In this document: positions 43,433 to 52,531 of the stretch, one piece after another
Numbering within the stretch: the stretch's first letter is position 1
How the letters are laid out: every line of letters starts with the position of its first letter
Source: Thermoleophilia bacterium
GTDB taxonomy: Bacteria > Actinomycetota > Thermoleophilia > Miltoncostaeales > Miltoncostaeaceae
Reading direction: 5' to 3'
DNA length: 64,000 nucleotides
Assembly (NCBI GenBank): GCA_009694365.1
Contig: SHVE01000002.1
Coordinates: forward strand, 62,001-126,000
Notes under the pieces: generated by a model
Told to the model about the DNA's origin: nothing
Databases searched by the model: none
The model's input: only the letters and a program-made list of their open reading frames with translations
Position numbers and translations under genes: made by a program

Positions 43433-43758
43433 AGCGACGATACGGCTCCCACGCGTGAGGTCGTCGGACTCACCGCAGTACCGTGGGTGACCACGGTCAC
43501 CGTGCGCGGGAGCATGAACTCCGTCGCACCCCCGTCCGGTTCATCGGAGCGCCTCCCGTCCCGCGCCGCTCCCGGCGCCGGTGTCGGACAGCCCGTGGTC
43601 ACCCGTACGCCAGCAGCGTCGGCGGCGCACACGACGAGTCGTGGTGGCATGCGACCACCGCCCCGCGCCGGGCACGTGGGTAGTGCACCGTGCCCATCGT
43701 CAGGGATGTCCCATCCGGTGCCACAACCGGGGTTCAATCAGGCATGATGACGACCGCT

Positions 43759-43787
43759 GTCGGTCCTGCCGGGGGGGCGGGACCGAC
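43759..43787 (-). terminator. Hairpin terminator of glycolate oxidase operon
   Basis: GTCGGTCCTGCC pairs with GGCGGGACCGAC (one G-T wobble) around a GGGGG loop, 12 nt beyond the glcF stop on the minus strand. Confidence 0.6.
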
Positions 43788-43799
43788 GGCGACTTCGCG

Positions 43800-44999
43800 T
43801 CAGTTGATGATCTGGAGTGGGTGCTCCACGCGCACCTCCGCTCCCAGGGCGTCCAGATGCGCTTGGATCTGGATCGCGCAGCCCGGATTGGCAACGGCCA
43901 CCACCGGCGCTCCCGTGGCAATGATCGCCCGAGCCTTCTGGGCTCCCAGCACCGCCGCCGTCTCGGGTTCGAGCACGCTAAACAAACCCGCGGCTCCGCA
44001 GCAGCACCCGCCGTCGCCCAGATCCACCGTGGTCGCGCCGGCGGCGCGCAGCGTGCGACGGATCTCGGGGCCGATCCCTTGGGCGTGCAGGTGGTGGCAG
44101 GCGTCGTGAACCGCCACTCGGCCCTCGTACCGCTCAGCGGGTGGGGCGTCGATCTCCACGGCGTCGCGTAGCCGGGCGGCCAGCTGCCGCGCGCGGGGCG
44201 CCCACTCGGGGTCGTCGGCCAGCACCTCCCCGTAGGTGCGCATGTGCGCGCTGCACCCCGCGCTGTTCACCACCACGATCTCGGCGTCCCCCAGTTCGGC
44301 GATGCGCGTGCGGGCCAGGCGACGTGCCGACTCCACCTCGCCCGCGTGCGCCGCCAGGGCACCGCAGCAGCCTCCGCCGGCCGGTACCACCGCCCGGTAG
44401 CCGGCGCGCATGAGCGCGTCGATCGTGGCCCGGTGCACCGGGCGAAATGCGACGTCCATCACACACCCGGTGAGCAGCATGGCGACGGGTCCCTCGCCAC
44501 TCGATTGTGGGAGGGGAGTGAGCAGTTCGCGCAACGAGACACGGGGGGTGGCAACGCGGAACCGGCGGGGGATCAGCCGCTGCATGTGCAGGGCTTGGAG
44601 GATCCCGATCGTCCACGCGACGATGTGGGTGAGTCGCCGGTGGCCGATGATCCCGTTGATACCGACACGACGGATTCCGCGCGTCGCCGCCGTCCGGTGG
44701 GCCGCGGTCTGCACACGCGCCGCCTCGATGAGCCGTCCGTAGGGCACCCCGCTCGGGCACGCGGCCTCGCAGGCACGGCACGACAGGCACTCATCGGTGA
44801 AGGTCGTGAAGTCACCCGCAACCGGCGTCACGCCCGCCTGCACCGACCGCATGGCGGCGATACGTCCGCGGGGGGACGACGTTTCGAGCCCGGTGATGCG
44901 AAAGGTCGGGCACGCCGGAAGGCACAGCCCGCACTGCACGCAGGTGTTGAGGTCGTCGCGTGCGGGCGCGGGCAGGCCCGCCATCCACGAACCCGTCAT
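43800..44999 (-). CDS. glcF: Glycolate oxidase iron-sulfur subunit
   Basis: A 399-residue electron-transfer subunit. Two 4Fe-4S motifs, CVQCGLCLPACP near residue 20 and CLSCRACEAACP near 72, are followed by two CCG-type cysteine domains (LLTGCVMD with GGCCGALAAH; DACHHLHAQG with GGCCCGAAGLF). It receives electrons from the GlcD/GlcE flavoproteins and passes them toward the quinone pool. Its ATG overlaps the glcE stop. It is last in the leftward operon, with a hairpin behind it. Confidence 0.92.
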   Translation of the reverse strand: MTGSWMAGLPAPARDDLNTCVQCGLCLPACPTFRITGLETSSPRGRIAAMRSVQAGVTPVAGDFTTFTDECLSCRACEAACPSGVPYGRLIEAARVQTAAHRTAATRGIRRVGINGIIGHRRLTHIVAWTIGILQALHMQRLIPRRFRVATPRVSLRELLTPLPQSSGEGPVAMLLTGCVMDVAFRPVHRATIDALMRAGYRAVVPAGGGCCGALAAHAGEVESARRLARTRIAELGDAEIVVVNSAGCSAHMRTYGEVLADDPEWAPRARQLAARLRDAVEIDAPPAERYEGRVAVHDACHHLHAQGIGPEIRRTLRAAGATTVDLGDGGCCCGAAGLFSVLEPETAAVLGAQKARAIIATGAPVVAVANPGCAIQIQAHLDALGAEVRVEHPLQIIN

Positions 45000-46048
45000 A
45001 CGGGCACCACGTCACGGGCCGCGAACCGGCCCGGGCAGAGAACCCCGGCAGGGTCGAATGAGGTACGGATGCGGCGCATAATCTCGGCACCGGCGGGGGG
45101 TGGCCCGAAGGGGTTGACGCGCAGTTCGTCGTCACCGTCGATCACCTGTGCATGGCCGCCGTAGAGCCCGGCGAGGTCGTGAGCGGCGGCCACACCCGGG
45201 GCGTCGCCCACAGCGAGACGGCAGATGCCGATGCCCAGCCAAGCCTCGAAGTCGCGACCATCGTCCGTTAGACGGTGCGCCAGTGGTCTGAGCGCGCCCG
45301 GTGCCACACCGATCTCCACGATACCCGCCCCCGAGGGCCCCTCGGGAGCGGGTCCGATCTCCATTCCGGCCGGTGCCGCCACGTCGCCGGGTGCGCCCAT
45401 GAGACACACATGCAGTGCACCCGGTCGCACGATGACGGCGCTTGGACGGTGACCGCGTGCCATGACGCCATCCGCGACCATCATCACGTGGGCATCCGTG
45501 CCCCGGGCGACATACCACTGCTCCGCCATGGGGAGCGGCCACATCTTGAGCGTCACCTGCACGATGACCCCGAGGGTGCCGAGCGACCCACACATGAGGC
45601 GCGGGAGGTCGTAGCCCGTGACCGACTTGACCGTTCGGCCACCACCCTTGACGATGCGCCCATGGCCTGTAGCCACCACAACCTCGAGCAGCGAGTCACG
45701 TACCGGGCCCACCCCGAGGCGCCGCCGACACGACAGGGCCGCCGCCACGATGCCACCCACCGTGCTGCCCGGCAGCACCTGAGCCTGCGGCCACGCCTGC
45801 CCGGCCCCGTGGGCCAGACGGACGACCTCGCTGCCGAGGACGCCGCCCTCCACGGTCATCGTCATGTCGTTCGGCGAGTAGTCCACCACACGGTTGAGGC
45901 CCCCCACCCCGATGACGTCATCGGGCGTAAACGGCCACCCCCGCCGCGAGTGCATGCCTCCCCCGCGGATGTCCACCACGCGTCCGGCCGACGACGCCGC
46001 AGCGAGCGCCTCGGCCACCTCCCCCGAGGTCGTCGGCGTCAGATCCAT
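44996..46048 (-). CDS. glcE: Glycolate oxidase FAD-binding subunit GlcE
   Basis: A 350-residue FAD-linked PCMH-domain protein related to GlcD but shorter. It shows DIRGGGMHSRRGW near residue 28, the VVDYSPNDMTMTVEGG strand, LPGSTVGGIVAAALSCRRR near 90 and VKSVTGYDLPRLMCGSLGTL near 140. The ATG at 46048 has GGAGGG upstream and lies inside the end of glcD, so it is preferred over an in-frame start at 46093. It partners GlcD and GlcF. Confidence 0.9.
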   Translation of the reverse strand: MDLTPTTSGEVAEALAAASSAGRVVDIRGGGMHSRRGWPFTPDDVIGVGGLNRVVDYSPNDMTMTVEGGVLGSEVVRLAHGAGQAWPQAQVLPGSTVGGIVAAALSCRRRLGVGPVRDSLLEVVVATGHGRIVKGGGRTVKSVTGYDLPRLMCGSLGTLGVIVQVTLKMWPLPMAEQWYVARGTDAHVMMVADGVMARGHRPSAVIVRPGALHVCLMGAPGDVAAPAGMEIGPAPEGPSGAGIVEIGVAPGALRPLAHRLTDDGRDFEAWLGIGICRLAVGDAPGVAAAHDLAGLYGGHAQVIDGDDELRVNPFGPPPAGAEIMRRIRTSFDPAGVLCPGRFAARDVVPV

Positions 46049-47487
46049 GTGCCCTCCGGAATCTGCCGGTCCGCGATCCCCACCTCGCCGCATCGCGTAC
46101 CGGTGGGCAGGACCTTCGCCGGGTTCATGCGCCCGGCGGGGTCGAAGGCACGGCGCAGGCAGGCTTGGGCCTCCAGATCGTCGTCGGTGAAGACCAACGG
46201 CATGTAGTCGCGCTTCTCCACCCCGATGCCGTGCTCACCGGACAACGTTCCGCCCATCGCCACGCACGCCCGCACGATGGCGTCGCCGGCCCGCATTGCG
46301 CGCTCAAACTCGTCGGGATCGCTGCGATCGAAGGCGATGATGGGGTGCAGATTTCCGTCACCGGCATGGAACACGTTGAGGCAGATCACGTTTTCGCGCT
46401 CGGCGATCTCGCCGATCACGTCCATGATCGCCACCAGTTTGGTGCGCGGCACCACGCAGTCGTGCAAGTAGTAGCTGGGCTTCACACGCGCGACCGCGCC
46501 GAAGGCGTTCTTGCGCGCCTTCCAAAGCAGCGCCCGCTCTTCGTCATCCTGTGCCACACGGATGGTCCGCACTCCGCCGGCGGTGGCCACGCGCTGCACC
46601 ACCTCGTCGGCGGCGGCGACCTCGGCTGGGGTGCCGTCCACCTCGACGAGGAGGAGCGCCGCCGCGTCGGTCGGCAGTCCCGCGTGCACGAACTCCTCCA
46701 CGGCGACGGCCATGTTGCGATCCATCATCTCCATCGCCGCGGGAATGACTCCAGCGGCGATGATCGCCTGGACCACCGTGGATGCCTCTCTCACCGTGAC
46801 GAAGTCGAGGAGCATCGTGCGCACGAGCGCAGGCAGTGGGGTGAGGCGCAGGAGGATGCGAGTGACAACGCCCACCGTCCCCTCGGCGCCCACCACGAGC
46901 CCACGCAGGTCGTACCCGGGGGGGTCGGGTGCGAGGCCCCCGAGCACCACGACCTCGCCGTCCGGCAGCACGAGCTCCACCCCCAGCACATGCTGCACGG
47001 TCACGCCGTACGCGAGGCAGTGCGGGCCACCGGCGTTGGTAGCGACGTTGCCGCCGATCGAACACGCCTGCTGGCTCGACGGATCGGGTGCGTAGAACAG
47101 GCCGTGCGGTGCGACCGCGGTACTGACGTCGAGGTTGAGCACCCCCGGCTCCACCCATACGCACGCGTTCGCGAGGTCCACCTCGGCGATTTCGCGCATG
47201 CGCGCAAGCGACACCACGAGCCCGCCCGCCAATGGCAGCGCCCCGCCGGTGAGGCCCGTACCCGACCCGCGGGGCACCACCACCACGCGCGCCTCGTGGG
47301 CGATGCGGAGAATCGCGGACACCTGCGCGGTGGTCTCGGGCAGTACCACCAGATGGCAGTTGCCGTCGACGATCGACCCGTCGTGTGAGTAGATACGCGT
47401 CGCGAGGTCGCCGGTGAGCACGCCGTCCGGACCCACCACCTCCGCAAGGCGACCCGCGATCGTGGCGGCCGACACGTCGGTGCTCAT
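46039..47487 (-). CDS. glcD: Glycolate oxidase subunit GlcD (FAD-linked oxidase)
   Basis: The 482-residue catalytic flavoprotein, oxidising glycolate (or D-lactate) to the 2-oxo acid. It has the PCMH FAD-binding PRGSGTGLTGGALPL near residue 72, PDPSSQQACSIGGNVATNAG near 133, LVVGAEGTVGVVT near 195 and the C-terminal substrate region HAGDGNLHP with SGEHGIGVEKRDYM. D-lactate dehydrogenase is the main alternative, but the adjacent glcE and glcF favour the three-subunit glycolate oxidase. Confidence 0.92.
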   Translation of the reverse strand: MSTDVSAATIAGRLAEVVGPDGVLTGDLATRIYSHDGSIVDGNCHLVVLPETTAQVSAILRIAHEARVVVVPRGSGTGLTGGALPLAGGLVVSLARMREIAEVDLANACVWVEPGVLNLDVSTAVAPHGLFYAPDPSSQQACSIGGNVATNAGGPHCLAYGVTVQHVLGVELVLPDGEVVVLGGLAPDPPGYDLRGLVVGAEGTVGVVTRILLRLTPLPALVRTMLLDFVTVREASTVVQAIIAAGVIPAAMEMMDRNMAVAVEEFVHAGLPTDAAALLLVEVDGTPAEVAAADEVVQRVATAGGVRTIRVAQDDEERALLWKARKNAFGAVARVKPSYYLHDCVVPRTKLVAIMDVIGEIAERENVICLNVFHAGDGNLHPIIAFDRSDPDEFERAMRAGDAIVRACVAMGGTLSGEHGIGVEKRDYMPLVFTDDDLEAQACLRRAFDPAGRMNPAKVLPTGTRCGEVGIADRQIPEGTWI

Positions 47488-48728
47488 CGGGTGGCCGGCG
47501 GCGTTGAATGGCCCGCGCGATCGGCGGCGGCCTCTCCGGCCTCGATGGCCGTCACCACCGTGCCACCGCGGGCGATCTCAAGACCGTCGAGCCCGGCCAG
47601 CCAGGTCTGCGCGCGCGATGCCTCGGTGAGGCGCCACGCCTCCACCAGCGGGTATGCACGTGGCAGGCGGATGACATGCAGGGGACGGAGCACGGCTGCA
47701 TCATCTACCCAACCCAGCGGATTCGCCACGGCCTGAGCGCAGGCGCGCGACAGCGCCACGTCGTCCTGCGCCCACAGCGGATCGTCGTCGCCTCCGCGCA
47801 TGTACACCTCGGCGCACAGGACCGTACGGCCAGCGGGCACCATGCCGGGGTCCCAGTGGGCGAACTCCGCGATGCGCGCGAAGGGCACGGCGGGGTCGGC
47901 CACCTGCACCCACGCGGAACCGGTAATGCGCTCGCGGTCGGCCACGAGGTACACCAACGCCACGGCGCGCATAGTGATGTCGGCCCGCAGTCCGTCGGGA
48001 GCGGGCGGCGTCGCCACCCGCACGATGGCCTCGGGTGATACGGCGCAGATAACCGTGTGGGCGTGGATAGTCCCGGGGTCCGCCCCGGCGACCTGCACGC
48101 CCAGGGCGCGCCCGTCGTCGTGCCGCAGGGCGGTCACCGGGGTGTCAAGGAGCACCGCACCCCCGGACCGGCGGATGGCCCCGGCCATGGAGTCCATGAG
48201 GGTCCCGATGCCGCCCGCGGGGAACCAGAAGCCCTCGGGCGCGCGCTGTTCATCGCGCAGCCGCTGGGCACGGTCGGCCGAGATGGTCTCGAGCGGCCAG
48301 CCGTCGATCTTCTCCATGTAGGGCCGGGCGATGCGGTCACGGCAGGCCACGCCCATGGTGGCCCCCAGTTCCCCCGCCGCTGTGCCGTCCCGGGGAATCC
48401 GGTCGGGGGGATCCACGGGACGTTGGTCGATGTACCGACCGGGCCGCACCTGGCCATCCTCCACCCGGGCCACGGGCTGGTTGATCCATCGGAGCGGGCG
48501 ATTCAGGATCTCTTCGGCCCACGCAACCCGGGCGTCGGCCCGGAAGAACGGGATGTGGCCGCCGATGTCGATGCGACAACCATCCACCTCGATCGTGCGG
48601 CACAGGCCGCCCACCTCAGACGCACCCTCCACGACGGTGACGGAGGCCCCGGACCGCAGGGCGCGAAGGGCCGCCGCGAGGCCCGCAGGCCCCGCGCCGA
48701 TCACCACAACATCGCTGTGCACGTCCAC
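47484..48728 (-). CDS. FAD-dependent oxidoreductase (amine-oxidase / UDP-galactopyranose-mutase-like)
   Basis: A 414-residue NAD(P)/FAD-type flavoprotein. It has the Rossmann motif VVVIGAGPAGLAAALRAL, the GASEVGGLCRTIEVDG block near residue 38, and DIGGHIPFFRADARV near 58, which resembles the GGHRFF segment of the protoporphyrinogen-oxidase and UDP-galactopyranose-mutase superfamily. GTG at 48728 is favoured: TTGACG, 17 nt, CACGGT, then 7 nt to the GTG. It is the first gene of the operon that continues into glcD. Substrate unknown. Confidence 0.8.
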   Translation of the reverse strand: MDVHSDVVVIGAGPAGLAAALRALRSGASVTVVEGASEVGGLCRTIEVDGCRIDIGGHIPFFRADARVAWAEEILNRPLRWINQPVARVEDGQVRPGRYIDQRPVDPPDRIPRDGTAAGELGATMGVACRDRIARPYMEKIDGWPLETISADRAQRLRDEQRAPEGFWFPAGGIGTLMDSMAGAIRRSGGAVLLDTPVTALRHDDGRALGVQVAGADPGTIHAHTVICAVSPEAIVRVATPPAPDGLRADITMRAVALVYLVADRERITGSAWVQVADPAVPFARIAEFAHWDPGMVPAGRTVLCAEVYMRGGDDDPLWAQDDVALSRACAQAVANPLGWVDDAAVLRPLHVIRLPRAYPLVEAWRLTEASRAQTWLAGLDGLEIARGGTVVTAIEAGEAAADRAGHSTPPATR

Positions 48729-48788
48729 GCCCGGCACCGTGCCGTCTTCGACGACGAACGTCAACCCGAACGACGGCACCCAGTGCAC

Positions 48789-48794
48789 TATCCT
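48789..48794 (+). promoter_or_regulatory. -10 box TATCCT, leaderless type
   Basis: TATCCT ends 7 nt before the GTG at 48802, the first gene of the ctaB unit, divergent from the FAD oxidoreductase operon. Confidence 0.5.
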
Positions 48795-48801
48795 CGCCAC
48801 C

Positions 48802-49101
48802 GTGCCGCGACCGACCATGCCGAGGTGGGCAGGTTCCGCCGTCGCCCTCGTACTCATCACCGCAGGTACCGCGCACGGAAGTGCCGGACCCGTCGCGGTG
48901 CCGACCGGGGCGCGGTGGACCGTGCTCGTTGTCGCTGCCGTCCTCGTCCTCGGGGCTGGGGCCCTTATCGTGCGCTCCATGTGGGGGATGCGGACCCCGC
49001 TCGCACGCGGGGCGAGCAGTTTCACCGAAACCCTGTGGCTCGTGCTCCCGCTCGCCCTGTCGGTAGCGCTTCTGATCTGGACCGGGATGGGGATCGTATG
49101 A
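48802..49101 (+). CDS. Small three-helix membrane protein upstream of ctaB
   Basis: A 99-residue protein with hydrophobic segments near residues 10-28, 38-57 and 75-95. The last one, SSFTETLWLVLPLALSVAL, resembles the second transmembrane helix of oxidase subunit II encoded at 51514 (LEVVWTTIPSLILVIVAVYG) in the order T-E-x-x-W-x-x-x-P. It could be a relic or a small accessory subunit of the oxidase. Its stop overlaps the ctaB ATG. The GTG at 48802 fits a -10 box; ATG at 48817 is an alternative. Confidence 0.7.
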   Translation: MPRPTMPRWAGSAVALVLITAGTAHGSAGPVAVPTGARWTVLVVAAVLVLGAGALIVRSMWGMRTPLARGASSFTETLWLVLPLALSVALLIWTGMGIV

Positions 49102-49997
49102 GCACGGGCACGGCTGCCGCCGAGGTCACCGCCGCCCCGGGTCTCGCGCGCGACCTCGTCACCCTCACGAAGCCGCGCATCATCTCGCTACTGCTCGTCA
49201 CCACGGTGTGCGCCATGTTCGTGGCCGACCGCGGGGTGCCGAACGGGTGGCTCATCGTCGGGACGATCATCGGTGGCTATCTGTCCGCCGGTGGCGCCAA
49301 CACCATCAATCAATTCGTGGATCGCGACATCGACGCAGTGATGGACCGCACGGGTCGCCGTCCCATCGTTGCCGGACGCATCTCCCCCGGGTGGGCGCTC
49401 GCCTACGGCTGCGGTCTCGTGGTGGCGAGCGTTCTGGTGCTCGGCCTCCTCACCACATGGCTCGCGGCCGGTCTGTCGCTCGTGGGGGTGGCTCTCTACG
49501 TTGGCCTCTACACGCTGTGGCTCAAGCGCACCACCATCCACAACATCGTCATCGGTGGCGCCGCGGGCGCCGTTCCCCCGCTCGTGGGATGGGCGGCGGT
49601 CACCGGTGAGATCACGTTCGGTTCCGTACTGCTCTTCGCCATCGTCTTCGCGTGGACGCCACCGCACTTCTGGGCGCTCGCCCTCATGCTGCAAAAGGAC
49701 TACTCGCAGGCTGGCGTTCCCATGCTCCCGGTGGTCTACGGCGAGGACGCCACGCGCCGTCAGGTTCTGCTGTGGACCGTCGTCATGCTCGGCATCACCG
49801 TGCTGCCCTTCGCCGCCGCCGAGGCGGGGCTGGTGTACCTCATCGCCGCCGTCGTTTTGGGCGCGGCGTTCCTCGGGATGGCCGTCCGCTTGTGGCGCGG
49901 TGACACCCGTCGCCCGTGGGCCGCGATCACGTTCCACTTCTCCCTCGCATACCTCGCGGCGCTCTTCGTGGTCATTGCCCTGGACGCATCACTGTGA
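49098..49997 (+). CDS. ctaB: Protoheme IX farnesyltransferase (heme O synthase)
   Basis: Adds a farnesyl group to heme B, the first step toward heme A for the oxidase encoded downstream. The 299-residue UbiA-family membrane protein has the prenyl-diphosphate motif NQFVDRDIDAVMDRT near residue 72, the CtaB-specific FAWTPPHFWALAL near 185 followed by KDYSQAGVPMLPVVYG, and about nine hydrophobic helices. ATG at 49098 overlaps the preceding small gene. Confidence 0.95.
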   Translation: MSTGTAAAEVTAAPGLARDLVTLTKPRIISLLLVTTVCAMFVADRGVPNGWLIVGTIIGGYLSAGGANTINQFVDRDIDAVMDRTGRRPIVAGRISPGWALAYGCGLVVASVLVLGLLTTWLAAGLSLVGVALYVGLYTLWLKRTTIHNIVIGGAAGAVPPLVGWAAVTGEITFGSVLLFAIVFAWTPPHFWALALMLQKDYSQAGVPMLPVVYGEDATRRQVLLWTVVMLGITVLPFAAAEAGLVYLIAAVVLGAAFLGMAVRLWRGDTRRPWAAITFHFSLAYLAALFVVIALDASL

Positions 49998-51190
49998 TGC
50001 GCCGCGCCCTCGGAGGGCTCGCGTTTTTCGGAAGCCCGCTCGGCATCGTCTTCTCGACGGTGCTCATCGACCTGATCGGCTTCGGGATCGTCATTCCGCT
50101 GGTACCGCTGTACGCCGAGCAATTCGGCGCCAGTGTCATCGAGATCGGCCTGCTCACCGGGGTGTACGCCCTCATGCAGTTGATCTTCGCCCCCATTTGG
50201 GGGCGTGTATCCGATCGCTTCGGCCGCCGGCCGGTCATCCTTGGATCGCTGCTGGGCTCGTCCGTCGCCTGGCTGATGTTCGGTTTCGCCGGTGCCCTGT
50301 GGGTGTTGTTTCTCGCCCGCATCCTCGATGGGATCTCGGGCGCGTCATACGCCGCCGCCCAGGCCTACGTGGCCGACATCACCACGACTGAGGATCGTGT
50401 GCGGGGCATGGGCCTGATCGGCGCGGCCTTCGGCCTCGGGTTCATCATCGGTCCGGGTATCGGCGCCGTCTTCGCCACCATCAGCCCGAGTGCCCCGTTC
50501 ATGGTCGCTGCCACCGCCGCGCTCCTCAACTTCGTCGTGGCATATCGCCGTCTGCCGGAATCGCTCGTACCCGGCGCCCACGCGGCGGCCCGCCGGTCAC
50601 GGTGGACCGCGCTCATCCGTGCCGTGGGATCGCGCGACGTGGGCCCGCTCGTCTGGATCTCGTTCATCGGGAGTTTGGGGTTCATCGGCATGGAGTCGGT
50701 GTTCACCCTCTTCGGCAACCGACAGTTCGGGTTCGGTCTCACCGAGACCGGTCTCGTCTTCGTGTTCATCGGTGTGTTCGCCGCCATCGTGCAGGGTGGA
50801 CTGGTGCACCGGCTGACCAAGCGGTTTGGAGAGTGGCCGGTGCTGCGCACGGGGCTCTGGCTCACGGCGGCAGCCCTCATCCTCCTGGGGCTCTCAACCC
50901 AGTTGTGGCAGCTCTTCCCGGCGCTGGCCCTGCTCGCGCTGGCATCGGGTCTGGTCTTTCCCACAATCTCAGGCCTCGTGTCACAGCGCACGGCCGCCGC
51001 CGACCAAGGCGGGATACTCGGCATTCTGGCGTCGGCCGGCGGATTGGCACGTCTCGTCGCTCCCATCGGGGCAACGGTCGTCTTCCAGACGATCGGTGCC
51101 CCGGCGCCCCTCATCATCGGGGGCGTCCTGTTCGCAGTCTGCGGCGTCCTCGCGGCGTCCCCCCTGGTTCGCCCGGTCGTGGGCAACTGA
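49997..51190 (+). CDS. Major facilitator superfamily transporter, DHA1/TetA type
   Basis: A 397-residue protein with twelve predicted helices. The first helix (STVLIDLIGFGIVIPLVPLY) and motif A in the loop between helices 2 and 3 (GRVSDRFGRRPVI) place it near the TetA-like drug exporters; motif C (GAAFGLGFIIGPGIGA) lies in helix 5. The substrate cannot be assigned. The ATG at 49997 overlaps the ctaB stop, so it shares that transcript although a link to heme A is not obvious. Confidence 0.88.
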   Translation: MRRALGGLAFFGSPLGIVFSTVLIDLIGFGIVIPLVPLYAEQFGASVIEIGLLTGVYALMQLIFAPIWGRVSDRFGRRPVILGSLLGSSVAWLMFGFAGALWVLFLARILDGISGASYAAAQAYVADITTTEDRVRGMGLIGAAFGLGFIIGPGIGAVFATISPSAPFMVAATAALLNFVVAYRRLPESLVPGAHAAARRSRWTALIRAVGSRDVGPLVWISFIGSLGFIGMESVFTLFGNRQFGFGLTETGLVFVFIGVFAAIVQGGLVHRLTKRFGEWPVLRTGLWLTAAALILLGLSTQLWQLFPALALLALASGLVFPTISGLVSQRTAAADQGGILGILASAGGLARLVAPIGATVVFQTIGAPAPLIIGGVLFAVCGVLAASPLVRPVVGN

Positions 51191-51513
51191 CGCAAATGGT
51201 CCCCGGCCACACGGGTTAGGGGGGTCCTAGTGACCGTCGACGGCGTCCTCGCCGTGCCCCTCGGCCAACCGGTCGTGCCACCTGACGTAGGTATGCCCGT
51301 CGCGCGGGTCAGGGGGTCCTGGTCGCCGTTGATAGCGGAATCCCCTCATCCCCGAGGCCGCCCAATCGTGACCGCCCGACGCCGATCGTCCCGCGCGACG
51401 CATGTCACCGATTTCCGGCAGGGTGGATCGGGGACATGCGGTCCCCCAAATCCGGGCTAGACAGGGGGGTCCCGTGGGCAGGGGTGCCCCCCTCCGATAG
51501 TAAGGTGCCGCGC
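51191..51513. other. Gap before ctaC with G-rich imperfect repeats
   Basis: About 320 nt without a gene. Two imperfect direct repeats, about 33 nt each (starting 51213 and 51306), share GGGTYAGGGG and a GTCCT core; a third AGGGGGGTCC occurs near 51464. The -10 box of ctaC is at the right end. Confidence 0.5.
51501..51506 (+). promoter_or_regulatory. -10 box TAAGGT of ctaC, leaderless type
   Basis: TAAGGT ends 7 nt before the ctaC GTG at 51514. AAGGTG could alternatively serve as a weak ribosome site. Confidence 0.45.
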
Positions 51514-52497
51514 GTGTACAAGAAGATGCCGTTCATTCCCCTGGCCATCATCGGCATCGTCGTCGCTGCCGCAACGGCCGCCCAGGCCCTGCTCATCGAC
51601 TGGCTGCCCGAGGCCGCCAGCGAACAGGCCGGCCGTACAAACACGCTTCTCTGGGTGCTCTTCTGGTGCAGCGTCGTCTTCTTCGCCATCGTCACCACGG
51701 TCCTGATCTATACGATCTGGAAGTTCCGCGCATCGGACGACGATCTGGAGGACGGGCCGCCGATCAACGGCAACACCACCCTCGAGGTGGTGTGGACCAC
51801 GATCCCGTCGTTGATCCTCGTCATCGTGGCGGTCTACGGCTACATCGTGCTCGAGCGCAACGAAGCCGTCGCCCCGGATCGCCTCACGGTGAACGTCTAC
51901 GCCCAGCAGTTCAGCTGGACGTACGGCTATCCGGAGGCCGGTATCCAGACCGGTATCCTCGTGGTGCCGGTCGGGCGTCAGGTGGAACTGCATGTGCGCG
52001 CCCGCGACGTGATCCACAGCTTCTGGGTCCCCGACTTCGGCATCAAGGGCGACGCCGTACCGGGCATCGACCACGTGCTCTGGATCAACCCCACGAAGGT
52101 CGGCACCTTTCCCGTCGTGTGCGCCGAGTTGTGCGGCGTGGGGCATAGCGTCATGCGTTCGCGAGTGGTCGTTCTCCCGCAGGTCAAGTACGACGCGTGG
52201 CTCGCCACGTCCCGGCGCACGGTTACCGGCGATTCCGCCACGGCTGCCGCCGACGCCACGCGGGCGAACGCACCGGGTGATGTGACGGCGGGCGCCACGA
52301 CCTTCACCTCCTCGTGCGGCGGCTGCCATGCGGATCTCGGCACGGCCGCGGGCGTGGGCCCGAAACTCTCAGGTCTCGGTCTCGCCTCGGATCAGATCCG
52401 GGCCCAGATCACCACCGGCAAGGGCCTCATGCCGGGTGGCCTCGTCTCCGGCACCGACATGGCGAACGTCGTCGCGTATGTGACGTCAATCCAGTAG
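51514..52497 (+). CDS. ctaC: Cytochrome c oxidase subunit II with fused cytochrome c domain
   Basis: A 327-residue oxidase subunit. Two transmembrane helices (residues about 5-25 and 43-68, the latter before LEVVWTTIPS) anchor a periplasmic cupredoxin domain with the CuA site CAELCGVGHSVM near residue 203. A linker leads to a C-terminal class I cytochrome c with the heme motif CGGCH near 268 and a probable Met ligand in LMPGG near 308. The fused heme domain marks a caa3-type oxidase taking electrons from soluble or anchored cytochrome c. Confidence 0.95.
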   Translation: MYKKMPFIPLAIIGIVVAAATAAQALLIDWLPEAASEQAGRTNTLLWVLFWCSVVFFAIVTTVLIYTIWKFRASDDDLEDGPPINGNTTLEVVWTTIPSLILVIVAVYGYIVLERNEAVAPDRLTVNVYAQQFSWTYGYPEAGIQTGILVVPVGRQVELHVRARDVIHSFWVPDFGIKGDAVPGIDHVLWINPTKVGTFPVVCAELCGVGHSVMRSRVVVLPQVKYDAWLATSRRTVTGDSATAAADATRANAPGDVTAGATTFTSSCGGCHADLGTAAGVGPKLSGLGLASDQIRAQITTGKGLMPGGLVSGTDMANVVAYVTSIQ

Positions 52498-52531
52498 CCC
52501 CGACCGACTCCGACACCGAGCGAACAGACAC

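Larger units (their letters stand above)
43285..43799. other. Convergent gap with a direct repeat and a terminator
   Basis: About 515 nt without a supportable gene. It holds two 36-nt direct repeats 74 nt apart (43323 and 43397) and a hairpin serving the glycolate oxidase operon (43759-43787). Confidence 0.5.

Noticed and set aside
43412-43747. 111-codon plus-strand frame covering the second direct repeat
   Set aside because: Ser/Pro/Thr-rich low-complexity translation without motif or ribosome site. The minus-strand frame there is no better.
46165-47388. A 407-codon plus-strand frame opposite glcD
   Set aside because: Antisense shadow of glcD with His-rich composition typical of such shadows.
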